A DNA stretch of 11,356 nt from Lachnospiraceae bacterium. GTDB lineage: Bacteria; Bacillota; Clostridia; Lachnospirales; Lachnospiraceae. A program made the position numbers and the translations under genes. Location of the stretch: assembly GCA_024691145.1 (NCBI GenBank), contig JAILNW010000064.1, positions 1 to 11,356 on the forward strand, read 5' to 3'. Below are positions 1 through 7,232 of this stretch, piece by piece. The notes under the pieces are model-generated. The model worked only from the letters and a program-made list of their open reading frames with translations. It was not told where the DNA came from and made no database searches. Position 1 is the stretch's first letter. The number at the start of each line of letters is the position of its first letter.

Positions 1-821
1 ACTAAAAAAATCTTCCGGTAACAATTGATAACACAGCAAAGTTTAATATCACTATAATTTTCTTTCATATATCTAATAGCAGCAGTGCAGGCTTCAAAAG
101 CATAGCCCTTATGACGGTACTCATTAGAAAGCATGTATCCAAGGTCTGCATATACCTCACCATTAATTTCTGTATTTTTGAAACCACATTTTCCAATAAG
201 AATATCTGAATCCTTTAAAAATATTCCCCAGTATCCATAACCAAACATATGATAAATATTATGAATATAAGCAATATGTTTCTGAACCTCTGTATCAACG
301 TCACTTATGTCCTGTATAAAACGTTTATTATCATAATCATTATATAATTCATGTAATTTAACAACATCAGAAACAGTAAGTTCTCTTAATATAAGTCTTT
401 CTGTGCTATCAATTGTTACCGGAAGATTTTTTGAGTGAAGATAATAGGTATTTATAAATTCATAGTCTATATCACAGTAACTTTCAATTACCATAGAGAA
501 TCCTGAAATAAAAGAATTACCATTATTATCATAAGCAATTGTAGATATATCATTATTGATGCCAAGATCAAAAGAAGATGTAATAAGAACCATATCGTTA
601 TAATCTGTATGCTTATCATCAATTGTATTATCTACGGTATCAAAAATAGAAAAAAGAAGAGGATTAGATTTAATAATATCCTCTTTTTTTATAAAAAAAT
701 TAACAAGATGAAGAGACACAAAGGGCTTTACCCTTTGCAGAAAATCAATTACAAAAGGAAAAGCCTCATATGTATCTTTATCTAAAACTGCATCATCTGT
801 CAAATATATTGCTTTTAACAT
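1..821 (-). CDS. GNAT-family N-acetyltransferase with an N-terminal extra domain, partial (3' end off the left edge)
   Basis: Reading the minus strand from the ATG at 821 gives at least 273 codons with no stop before the edge. Residues 1-135 form an N-terminal domain of HAD-like appearance, ending near a 'YEFINTYYLHSKNLPVTI' stretch. From about residue 139 a GNAT domain begins with S-T-E-R-L-I-L-R-E-L. It continues through YGYWGIFLKDSD, ILIGKCGF and ADLGYMLSNEYRHKGYA; the last holds the R-x-x-G-x-A acetyl-CoA pyrophosphate loop. The acyl acceptor cannot be predicted. The start follows AAGGCAGG by about 9 bases and lies 18 bases after the AraC-type regulator's stop, so the two are probably one transcript. 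The final visible residues (CVINCYRKIF) fit the family poorly: an Asn is usual about where Arg appears. This is exactly where an inverted repeat with positions 407-432 begins, so the last ten or so codons may not be the native sequence. Confidence 0.85.
   Translation of the reverse strand, partial: MLKAIYLTDDAVLDKDTYEAFPFVIDFLQRVKPFVSLHLVNFFIKKEDIIKSNPLLFSIFDTVDNTIDDKHTDYNDMVLITSSFDLGINNDISTIAYDNNGNSFISGFSMVIESYCDIDYEFINTYYLHSKNLPVTIDSTERLILRELTVSDVVKLHELYNDYDNKRFIQDISDVDTEVQKHIAYIHNIYHMFGYGYWGIFLKDSDILIGKCGFKNTEINGEVYADLGYMLSNEYRHKGYAFEACTAAIRYMKENYSDIKLCCVINCYRKIFL
5..432. repeat. Inverted repeat pair, arms 5-41 and 397-432
   Basis: Positions 5-30 are the exact reverse complement of 407-432 (26 bases, containing TCTTCCGGTAACAATTGATA). 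The match decays outward: one mismatch at 31/406, five more paired bases, then one extra base and four more matches up to 41/397. The arms enclose about 376 bases of the acetyltransferase gene. A 26-base exact match at this distance is far beyond chance. No recombinase gene is visible next to it. It may be a foldback at a contig end, a template-switch mutation or an invertible segment. Confidence 0.9.
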
Positions 822-839
822 AAATTAAACCTGCCTTCA

Positions 840-1718
840 TTAATTCTTGTCATTACGATACTTAAGTGGTGATATATGATAATTGTCTTTAAAATTTCTT
901 ATGAAATGGCTTACATTTGAAAAACCTACTTTTAAGGCAATATCCGTTACAGATTCGTCCGTTGTTTCAAGCATATTTTTAGCCTGGGAAAGCCTTAAGT
1001 GATTAATATACTGAGTTATTGTAATGTTAAAATGATCTTTAAAATACCTGGATATGTATTTCTCAGACATATGAAAACGCTCAGCCAGATCACTTAGTTT
1101 AATTTTTGAAGAACAATTATCCTGAATATATGTTAACATATCCATCTGAAAATCGGAATTATTAGTTATAATACTTTTCTGAAATTTATCCCTTCTTATA
1201 ATTAATTCTAAAAACTGCAAAAGAACTAATCGTGTCTGTATCTGTTTCACATTATCACTTTCTGTTGTATCGGAACAATGATGACCATTTAGTTCGATTA
1301 CTTTATTAACTAAAGTACATGCCTCATCATTTATATCATCCTCAATAATAATATTATCGAAAAGAAGTTTTTTACTGCGCAGAGGCATAAGGAAATCATG
1401 TTCAAGGGCATCTAATGACTGAAATGATATAAATTCAAGAGGGAAAAGCAAAGTATAGTATGAAGTGGTAAGGTCATCAACCCCCATAAAATGAAGTTCC
1501 TTTGTATTTACAATAAAAACAGAACCTTCTTTAACTTTATATTCCTGTCCGCTAATGGCGAGATTCAGTGTTCCTTTTTCTACATAGATAATCTCAAGTT
1601 CATCATGCCAGTGAACAGGAATTTTAAAAGGCTTTTTAATACAGAACATATGATATTGTACATATGGATAATCTCTGGTTCCATGTGGTTTGTTTTCTTT
1701 TAATTCTATATTATTCAT
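840..1718 (-). CDS. AraC/XylS-family transcriptional regulator with cupin sensor domain
   Basis: This is a 292-residue cytoplasmic DNA-binding regulator. The N-terminal cupin half (about residues 20-110) shows the H36-W-H38-D-E-L-E-I strand followed by G-T-L and the EGSVFIVNTKELH turn, typical of AraC-type ligand-sensing domains. The C-terminal 100 residues hold two helix-turn-helix units: LSDLAERFHMSEKYISRYFK, then VTDIALKVGFSNVSHFIRNFK, ending with the P-x-x-Y-R signature. The start follows AAGGAGAA by a normal spacing. It is divergent from the MATE/GH13 pair and followed after 18 bases by the acetyltransferase gene. By position it may control that divergent unit and itself. The ligand is unknown; a sugar is plausible from context only. 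Confidence 0.93.
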   Translation of the reverse strand: MNNIELKENKPHGTRDYPYVQYHMFCIKKPFKIPVHWHDELEIIYVEKGTLNLAISGQEYKVKEGSVFIVNTKELHFMGVDDLTTSYYTLLFPLEFISFQSLDALEHDFLMPLRSKKLLFDNIIIEDDINDEACTLVNKVIELNGHHCSDTTESDNVKQIQTRLVLLQFLELIIRRDKFQKSIITNNSDFQMDMLTYIQDNCSSKIKLSDLAERFHMSEKYISRYFKDHFNITITQYINHLRLSQAKNMLETTDESVTDIALKVGFSNVSHFIRNFKDNYHISPLKYRNDKN

Positions 1719-1769
1719 ACCATTCTCCTTTACCTCATATATGGAATTTATCGGAAAAAAAACATCATA

Positions 1770-1797
1770 ATATTACAATAAAGTAGAAATTATGCAA
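1770..1797 (-). promoter_or_regulatory. Candidate sigma-A promoter for the AraC-type regulator gene
   Basis: On the minus strand a TTGCAT -35 (1797-1792) and TAATAT -10 (1775-1770) are separated by 16 bases, which leaves a leader of about 45 bases before the ATG at 1718. The region is very AT-rich, so chance matches are possible. Confidence 0.45.
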
Positions 1798-1826
1798 TTT
1801 TTTATAGAAATATAGCAAGAAATATT
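1784..1826. promoter_or_regulatory. Direct repeats of AGAAAT, candidate operator for the AraC-type regulator
   Basis: AGAAAT occurs three times in the same orientation, starting at 1785, 1806 and 1818; the second and third extend to AGAAATAT. The spacings are 21 and 12 bases. AraC-family regulators bind direct half-sites often about 21 bases (two helical turns) apart. The repeats overlap the -35 region of the regulator's own candidate promoter and lie upstream of the MATE gene. No convincing promoter for the MATE gene could be picked: TATAAA at 1845-1850 is the best -10, without a good -35. The 162-base intergenic region (1719-1880) holds nothing else clear. Confidence 0.3.
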
Positions 1827-1868
1827 ACGAAAAAGTCGATAAAATATAAATAAGCAGTAAGAAGTAAT

Positions 1869-1875
1869 GGAGTGA
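1869..1875 (+). promoter_or_regulatory. Ribosome binding site that favours a TTG start for the MATE gene
   Basis: GGAGTGA resembles the usual GGAGGTGA core. Its GGAG is separated by 8 bases from the TTG at 1881. The in-frame GTG at 1872 lies inside this site, so it would have to use a weaker AAGAAG further upstream. Confidence 0.55.
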
Positions 1876-1880
1876 TTTTT

Positions 1881-3200
1881 TTGAATACCAATAAAACTTT
1901 AAAACAATTATTTATACCAATTTTTATTGAGACATTATTTTATATGCTTGCTGGTTTTGTCGATACTTTAATGATGTCTTCCCTTGGTGATAAGGCTGTT
2001 GGAGCTGTAGGTACATCTAACACCTATATATCTATATTTTTAATAGCCTTTTCTATAATATCAAGTGGAACAATGGCAGTTATGACAAGATATATCGGTG
2101 CCAATAGATCTGGCATTGCATATCAGGCAAAGAACATAAGTTTGCTTTTCAATGGAACAATTGGTGTTGTATTATCATTAGTATTGTTTAAGTTTTCAGG
2201 GAGTATTCTTACAGTTTTAAAGATGGCTCCGTCACTTATGCCCGCAGGCTCTTCATATTTAAAGATTGTTGGAGGATTTTGCTTTTTAAACGCAGTAATT
2301 CCTGTATATTCTGGATATTTAAGAGCATTTGGCTATACGAAAGAACCTTTATACATCTCACTTATAGCAAATATAATAAATATATTCCTTAACGCATTAT
2401 TCTTATTTGTATTAGGTTTTGGAGTGGAAGGGGTAGCCTTTGCTACAGTAATATCAAAGATATTCAATTTACTTGCGGTTTATGTACTTACTAAAAAGTT
2501 AATAAAAGCACATCTTTCAAAAGAAAGAATTAAGAATAAGGCACTGCTTGGCCAGATTATAGGAATAGGGCTTCCGTCGGCCTTAGAGTCAGCACTTTAC
2601 AATGTTGCAATGACTCTTATAATAATGATGCTTAATTCCATGGATTCGGAAGGAATTAATGCAACAGCAAGAACTTATGCAACACAGATAACAACTTTCT
2701 CTTATTGTACTGCTGCGGCTCTTGCATCTGCAAATGCTATTCTGACTGGCTGGAGAATAGGCGCCAAGAAATATGAAGAATGCGAGAAGGGTACTTTATA
2801 TGCTGTAAAGATAAGTGTTTTAGTGGCAGTTTCAGTAGAAATTATTATTACGGTATTTTCTGGATATATTATGAGGATATTCACCCATGATCCTGTAATG
2901 ATAAAGATTGTATCGAGACTTTTAGCAATTGACATAATACTTGAATTCGGAAGGGCTAGTAATCTTGTATTTGGCAATGCACTGAAAACTTGTCAGGATG
3001 CCGTTTATATAATGGTGATTGCAATTATATTTATGTATGTTTTGGCAGTAGGATGTACATATATACTTGGAATTCATTTTAAATGGTATGTATACGGGGC
3101 ATATGTCGGACTCGCTGCTGATGAATGTGTACGCGCTGTCTGTATGTATCTTCGATTCAAGAAGGGAAAATGGAAAGATAAAGTACTTGTAATTGAATAA
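1881..3200 (+). CDS. MATE-family multidrug/metabolite efflux transporter
   Basis: The product is a 439-residue integral membrane protein, mostly hydrophobic helices with short charged loops, as expected for a 12-helix MATE antiporter that exports small molecules using Na+ or H+. Family marks are the opening L-F-I-P-I-F-I-E-T, the V-D-T-L-M-M-S-S-L-G segment with the following A-V-G-A-V-G, and a repeat-like second half starting around GLPSALESALYNVAMTLIIMMLNSM. Length is normal for the family. I favour the TTG at 1881 because of the preceding GGAG; starting at GTG 1872 would add three residues. The gene is divergent from the AraC-type regulator and ends 29 bases before the GH13 gene, with no terminator between, so the two are probably cotranscribed. 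The substrate cannot be told from sequence. A role linked to carbohydrates is only a guess from its neighbour. Confidence 0.92.
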   Translation: MNTNKTLKQLFIPIFIETLFYMLAGFVDTLMMSSLGDKAVGAVGTSNTYISIFLIAFSIISSGTMAVMTRYIGANRSGIAYQAKNISLLFNGTIGVVLSLVLFKFSGSILTVLKMAPSLMPAGSSYLKIVGGFCFLNAVIPVYSGYLRAFGYTKEPLYISLIANIINIFLNALFLFVLGFGVEGVAFATVISKIFNLLAVYVLTKKLIKAHLSKERIKNKALLGQIIGIGLPSALESALYNVAMTLIIMMLNSMDSEGINATARTYATQITTFSYCTAAALASANAILTGWRIGAKKYEECEKGTLYAVKISVLVAVSVEIIITVFSGYIMRIFTHDPVMIKIVSRLLAIDIILEFGRASNLVFGNALKTCQDAVYIMVIAIIFMYVLAVGCTYILGIHFKWYVYGAYVGLAADECVRAVCMYLRFKKGKWKDKVLVIE

Positions 3201-3229
3201 TATTAATGGAAATATTTTGGGAGGTACAT

Positions 3230-5002
3230 ATGGAATACTCGGCTATTTATCACGATATGAACAAATATTATTGTTATGCTGTTTCTAAAAACACATTTAA
3301 TATCCGTCTTAAGGTAAAAAGAGAAGATATTAAACAGGTTATTCTTCATTATCAGGACAAATATATTCCTGTTCATATGAAGGATACAAGGAAAACAAAG
3401 AAAATGAATTTGTGTATAAGGGATTTTTCTAACGATTACTTTGAAACACGCATAAAGATTGATATGGTTTGTTTAAGGTATTACTTTGAAATTGTTGACA
3501 ATGATGGAATTAAAACCTATTATGGCAATCATTCTTTTTACAATGATGATATAACAGATATAGGAATGATGTTTGACTGTCCACAGACAACAAGAGAACA
3601 GGAGATATTTGCAGCACCGGAATGGGCTTATAACAGTGTTGCATATCAGATTTTTACCGCCCGTTATGCTTCATCTAAAAATATTGATGATAAGATCTGG
3701 TACAAGAAAAAGTTAAGCTACAAAGATGATTTTTGTGGCGATCTTAAGGGTATTACAGAGAATCTGTCACATATTAAAGAACTTGGAGCAGACGTTATAT
3801 ATCTTACCCCTGTGTTTAAATCAACATCTATACATAAGTATAATACAACGGATTATTATATGATTGATCCATCATTTGGAACAAAAGAAGATTTGATAAC
3901 CCTTGTTAAAGAAGCACATACTATGAACATAAAAGTAATACTTGACGCTGTATTTAATCATTCTGGTACTGACTTTTTCGCTTTTTCTGATTTAATGGAG
4001 AATAAGGAAAAGTCAAGGTACTATAACTGGTATTATATCGATGACAGATATCCGTTAAAAGCGGAGTATGGTAAGATGGGGTACAAGTGTTTTAGTTATT
4101 TTGGCGGAATGCCGAAACTAAATCTAACAAACGAGGAAGTCAGAACATATTTTATTGATGTCGCAAAATATTGGATTAATGAAACGAATATAGATGGATG
4201 GAGGCTTGACGTTGGAGATGAAATCGGACACGATTTCTGGAGACAGTTTAGAAAAGAAATAAAATCATTAAAAAAAGATGCTTTTATTGTTGGTGAAATT
4301 TGGCATAATGCAAGAGAATATCTAATGGGAGATGAATGGGACAGTGTTATGAACTATGATTTTTTTATGGCAGCGAAGGCCTTTCTTGTAGATAAATCCA
4401 TAAAAGCCTCTGGCTTTATAGATCAGCTACAACACCTTTATGCAACCCATTATAAAGAAAGCGCTGACTTACTATGGAATCTCATAGACAGTCATGACAC
4501 AGACCGATTTATGCATATTTGCAATAAAGATATTAATATTTTTAAAATTGCTGTGGCTATGATGTTGCTTTTCCCAGGAGTACCTATGATATACTATGGC
4601 GATGAATACGGAATGGACGGAGGACATGATCCTGATAACAGACGTGGAATGGTATGGAAAGAAACATACCAGAATAAACACATTTTTGAGTGGTTTAAAA
4701 ATATCATTGCAATAAGAAAACTCTATCCTTGTATTTCACATGGCGAACATGTGAGTACAGCATCTATCGACCTTGAAGATGTGGTTATGTTTACAAACAG
4801 GGATAATAATAACACCGTTACTGTACTATTTAACGCAGGATGTAATGTTGTAGATGTTACAAAAAGGGATGACCTTTCTGTAAGGGAATTTAATAACTAT
4901 CATTTTGACATAAGCAAACTTATTAATTTCAAAAATCTTTGCAATAATGATAAGTTTAATGGAATTGTGAAACCATTTGATATTGCAATAATTGTCGAAT
5001 AA
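3230..5002 (+). CDS. Cytoplasmic GH13 glycosidase, cyclomaltodextrinase/neopullulanase/maltogenic amylase type (GH13_20-like)
   Basis: This 590-residue enzyme has no signal peptide, so it should act inside the cell on imported maltodextrins, cyclodextrins or pullulan fragments. An N-terminal beta domain (residues 1-125, CBM34-like position) precedes the barrel, which begins at APEWAYNSVAYQIFTARY near 129. Catalytic regions are intact: region I DAVFNH (D239-H244), region V MPKLN (a hallmark of this subfamily), region II GWRLD with nucleophile D327, region III VGEIW with acid/base E356, and region IV DSHDTDR with H422 and D423. The ATG at 3230 is preceded by GGGAGGT at 3219-3225; an in-frame ATG at 3206 lacks such a site. 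It follows the MATE gene closely and is followed by a strong hairpin. Family assignment is firm, but the exact product specificity is not decided by sequence. Confidence 0.93.
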   Translation: MEYSAIYHDMNKYYCYAVSKNTFNIRLKVKREDIKQVILHYQDKYIPVHMKDTRKTKKMNLCIRDFSNDYFETRIKIDMVCLRYYFEIVDNDGIKTYYGNHSFYNDDITDIGMMFDCPQTTREQEIFAAPEWAYNSVAYQIFTARYASSKNIDDKIWYKKKLSYKDDFCGDLKGITENLSHIKELGADVIYLTPVFKSTSIHKYNTTDYYMIDPSFGTKEDLITLVKEAHTMNIKVILDAVFNHSGTDFFAFSDLMENKEKSRYYNWYYIDDRYPLKAEYGKMGYKCFSYFGGMPKLNLTNEEVRTYFIDVAKYWINETNIDGWRLDVGDEIGHDFWRQFRKEIKSLKKDAFIVGEIWHNAREYLMGDEWDSVMNYDFFMAAKAFLVDKSIKASGFIDQLQHLYATHYKESADLLWNLIDSHDTDRFMHICNKDINIFKIAVAMMLLFPGVPMIYYGDEYGMDGGHDPDNRRGMVWKETYQNKHIFEWFKNIIAIRKLYPCISHGEHVSTASIDLEDVVMFTNRDNNNTVTVLFNAGCNVVDVTKRDDLSVREFNNYHFDISKLINFKNLCNNDKFNGIVKPFDIAIIVE

Positions 5003-5013
5003 TGATTTTTACT

Positions 5014-5065
5014 AAAAGTGTGATGATGCATTTCGTAATAAAAAAATGCATTTCATCACACTTTT
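5014..5065 (+). terminator. Intrinsic terminator after the GH13 gene
   Basis: Left arm 5014-5033 (AAAAGTGTGATGA then TGCATTT) pairs with right arm 5044-5065, with a two-base bulge and a ten-base loop. The arm ends in CTTTT and is followed by GTT. The A-rich left flank would make it work on either strand. It starts 11 bases after the GH13 stop codon. Confidence 0.8.
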
Positions 5066-5066
5066 G

Positions 5067-5095
5067 TTGATATGGGAAAAAATGTATTGTATAAT
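5067..5095 (+). promoter_or_regulatory. Sigma-A promoter for the secreted amylase
   Basis: TTGATA (5067-5072) and TATAAT (5090-5095) are separated by exactly 17 bases. The -35 begins two bases after the preceding terminator stem. Transcription would start near 5102, giving a leader of about 75 bases. No catabolite-control (cre) consensus was recognised in the leader. Confidence 0.8.
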
Positions 5096-5178
5096 ATTAA
5101 TGACATTCTATGGTTTACTTGCTTTTATGATTTTGTTTATGGTAGTACAAATTTAATATGAAAGGAATGTTATATTTA

Positions 5179-7095
5179 ATGGGTAATTGTAAAAAGAAAA
5201 AAGTGTTTAAAAGAATTATGTTTACTTTTGCTGTTTCAATAATGGCAATGGCTGGAATTGCAGTTGCTAATAACAAGAAGAATAAGGCAAGTGCAGCTTC
5301 AGTTTCGATTAATGGAACTATGTTTCAGGGGTTTGAGTGGTATATAAGGAATGATGGAAAGCATTGGAGCAATCTTTCTTCTAAAGCTTCATCACTGGCA
5401 AATGCAGGCATAACAGCAGTTTGGCTTCCACCGGCTTATAAGGGTTCATCTTCCGATGATGTGGGATATGGAGTTTATGACCTTTATGATCTTGGTGAGT
5501 TTAACCAAAAGGGTACTACAAGAACAAAATATGGTACAAAGGCGCAGTATACATCTTTGATTTCTTCACTTCATAGGAACAATATACAGGTTTATGCAGA
5601 TATTGTTCTTAATCATAAGAATTCAGCCGATGCTGCGAAAACTGTAAGTGCATATGAGTGCAGTTCAACAAACAGAAATGCAACTGTAAAGGGACCGTAC
5701 AATATTTCTGCTTGGTGCGTTTTTAATTTTCCAGGACGTAATGGAAAGTATTCTACATTTACATGGGATGACACTTGTTTTGATGGTATCGATTGGGATG
5801 ATAGTGCAAAGAAATCAGGCATTTACAGGTTTGCCGGAAAGTCATGGGAAACAGAGGTTGACCTTGAGAATGGCAACTATGATTATCTTATGAGCTGCGA
5901 TCTTGATTTTGATAACTCAAAGGTTGTGTCTGAACTTAAAACATGGGGTAAGTGGTATGTTTCAAATACAGGAATCGATGGTTTCAGACTTGATGCTGTT
6001 AAACATATTAAGGCTTCATTTTATAAGGACTGGTTAAGAACTCTTAGAAGCCAGACTGGAAAAGAGTTATTTAGTGTTGGGGAATATTGGTCCGGAAGTG
6101 TTAGCACACTTAAATCATATATTAGTACAACAGGAGGAACAACTTCACTTTTTGATGTTCCGCTTCATTATAATTTTTATTCTGCAAGTACTGGCAATGG
6201 TAATTATGATATGAGAAAGCTTTTCTCATCAACATTGGTAGCTTCTAATCCTACTTTGGCAGTAACATTTGTTGATAATCATGATTCACAGCCTGGTCAG
6301 TCTCTTGCATCTACCGTAAGTTCATGGTTTAAGCCACTTGCTTATACAGCAATTCTTACAAGAGAAAGTGGTTATCCATGTGTATTCTACGGTGATTATT
6401 ATGGAACTGGTGATGGAAGAATATCTTCCCAAAAGACAGTTATTGATAAGATTCTTACTGCAAGAAAGAATTATGCATATGGTACTCAGCATGATTACCT
6501 TGATAATGCTAATATTATTGGCTGGACAAGAGAAGGTAATTCTTCTCATGCAAATTCAGGACTTGCTGCATTAATTACTGATAATGCAGGTGGTTCTAAG
6601 ACTATGTACGTTGGCAAAAGCCACGCACAGGAATTATGGTATGATATTACAGGCAATGTATCCGGAAATATTACAATAGGTTCTGATGGATATGCTACTT
6701 TTAAGGTAAATGGCGGTTCTCATTCTATATGGGTTCCAACAGGAAAGAAGGCTACTACAAATACAAGCGTAGATAATGGTAATACTAATAACGGTAATAA
6801 TTCAACTACCAATAACACTGTTACATTGTATTATTATAATTCTAATAACTGGAGCAATGTTTACTGCCATTACTGTCCTGATGGTGGTAATTGGACTGAG
6901 ATTCCTGGAATCAAGATGTCTCTTTACAGTGGCAAGTATTATTATGTAACTCTCAATCTTGGAAGTGCTACAAGAGCTCAGGTTTGCTTTAATAATAATC
7001 AGAATAGCTGGGATAGCAATTATAACAATAATTATATTGTAAGAAATGGTACATATACTGTAGTTAATGGTTCTGTTTATACAGGTAAACCATGA
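5179..7095 (+). CDS. Secreted alpha-amylase (GH13_5-like) with C-terminal CBM25/26-type starch-binding domain
   Basis: The enzyme hydrolyses internal alpha-1,4 bonds of starch outside the cell. The ATG at 5179 gives 638 residues. A signal peptide is clear: KKKKVFKR, hydrophobic residues 13-30, and possible cleavage after AVA (30) or in KASAAS (about 40). The catalytic domain runs from about 44 to 520: MFQGFEW, DIVLNHK (region I), GFRLDAVKHI with nucleophile D272, GEYW with acid/base E302, and FVDNHDSQPGQ with H368 and D369. This is the pattern of the liquefying Bacillus amylases. An Asn/Thr/Gly linker (about 525-546) joins a domain (547-638) with YYY, GGNWTEIPGIKM, CFNNN and WDSNYNNNY, as in CBM25/26. 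No LPXTG or other anchor follows, so it is probably released. An ATG at 5158 adds seven residues but has a weaker ribosome site; AAAGGAA at 5161-5167 serves 5179 with a rather long spacer. It has its own promoter and terminator. Confidence 0.95.
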   Translation: MGNCKKKKVFKRIMFTFAVSIMAMAGIAVANNKKNKASAASVSINGTMFQGFEWYIRNDGKHWSNLSSKASSLANAGITAVWLPPAYKGSSSDDVGYGVYDLYDLGEFNQKGTTRTKYGTKAQYTSLISSLHRNNIQVYADIVLNHKNSADAAKTVSAYECSSTNRNATVKGPYNISAWCVFNFPGRNGKYSTFTWDDTCFDGIDWDDSAKKSGIYRFAGKSWETEVDLENGNYDYLMSCDLDFDNSKVVSELKTWGKWYVSNTGIDGFRLDAVKHIKASFYKDWLRTLRSQTGKELFSVGEYWSGSVSTLKSYISTTGGTTSLFDVPLHYNFYSASTGNGNYDMRKLFSSTLVASNPTLAVTFVDNHDSQPGQSLASTVSSWFKPLAYTAILTRESGYPCVFYGDYYGTGDGRISSQKTVIDKILTARKNYAYGTQHDYLDNANIIGWTREGNSSHANSGLAALITDNAGGSKTMYVGKSHAQELWYDITGNVSGNITIGSDGYATFKVNGGSHSIWVPTGKKATTNTSVDNGNTNNGNNSTTNNTVTLYYYNSNNWSNVYCHYCPDGGNWTEIPGIKMSLYSGKYYYVTLNLGSATRAQVCFNNNQNSWDSNYNNNYIVRNGTYTVVNGSVYTGKP

Positions 7096-7110
7096 TAAAA
7101 GCATCATTTG

Positions 7111-7143
7111 GAACTGCTCTCTAAAATGGGGGCAGTTCTTTTT
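7111..7143 (+). terminator. Intrinsic terminator after the amylase gene
   Basis: GAACTGCTCTC (7111-7121) pairs with GGGGGCAGTTC (7128-7138): seven Watson-Crick pairs extended by four G-C or G-U pairs, with a six-base loop. Five T residues follow. It lies 15 bases after the stop codon. Confidence 0.88.
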
Positions 7144-7165
7144 AGGTAAAATTTAAATTTTCTTC

Positions 7166-7194
7166 TTGACAACCATGAAAACATAGCGTATAAT
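7166..7194 (+). promoter_or_regulatory. Full-consensus sigma-A promoter for the ylxM-ffh operon
   Basis: TTGACA (7166-7171) and TATAAT (7189-7194) match the sigma-A consensus at all twelve positions with the ideal 17-base spacer. Transcription should start near 7200. This predicts strong constitutive expression of the targeting/translation operon. Confidence 0.93.
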
Positions 7195-7197
7195 TTC

Positions 7198-7224
7198 ACT
7201 GTAAAGAAAAAAACTTTACAGGTG
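7198..7224 (+). promoter_or_regulatory. Hairpin at the predicted mRNA 5' end of the ylxM-ffh operon
   Basis: CTGTAAAG (7199-7206) and CTTTACAG (7214-7221) are perfect inverted arms around seven A residues; outer CA/TG pairs can form around a bulged G. The hairpin would start at or within a few bases of the transcription start. Its 3' arm touches the ribosome site AGGTGGTGA (7220-7228) of ylxM. It could protect the mRNA 5' end, tune initiation, or act as a DNA operator. Confidence 0.6.
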
Positions 7225-7232
7225 GTGATATT

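Noticed and set aside
1491..1703. Plus-strand open frame of 70 codons inside the AraC-type gene
   Set aside because: It is antisense to well-conserved cupin-coding sequence, has no ribosome site and resembles no family.
3206..3229. Upstream ATG at 3206 as start of the GH13 gene
   Set aside because: It has no ribosome site and its first codons overlap the strong GGGAGGT site that serves the ATG at 3230.
5096..5178. Repeated TATGGT motif in the amylase leader (5109 and 5138), considered as a regulator or cre-type site
   Set aside because: The two copies are short, show no dyad symmetry and do not match the catabolite-control consensus.
6775..6820. Asn/Thr/Gly-rich stretch in the amylase gene considered as a tandem DNA repeat
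   Set aside because: It is a normal low-complexity linker between catalytic and starch-binding domains; the codons vary and no true repeat unit is seen.
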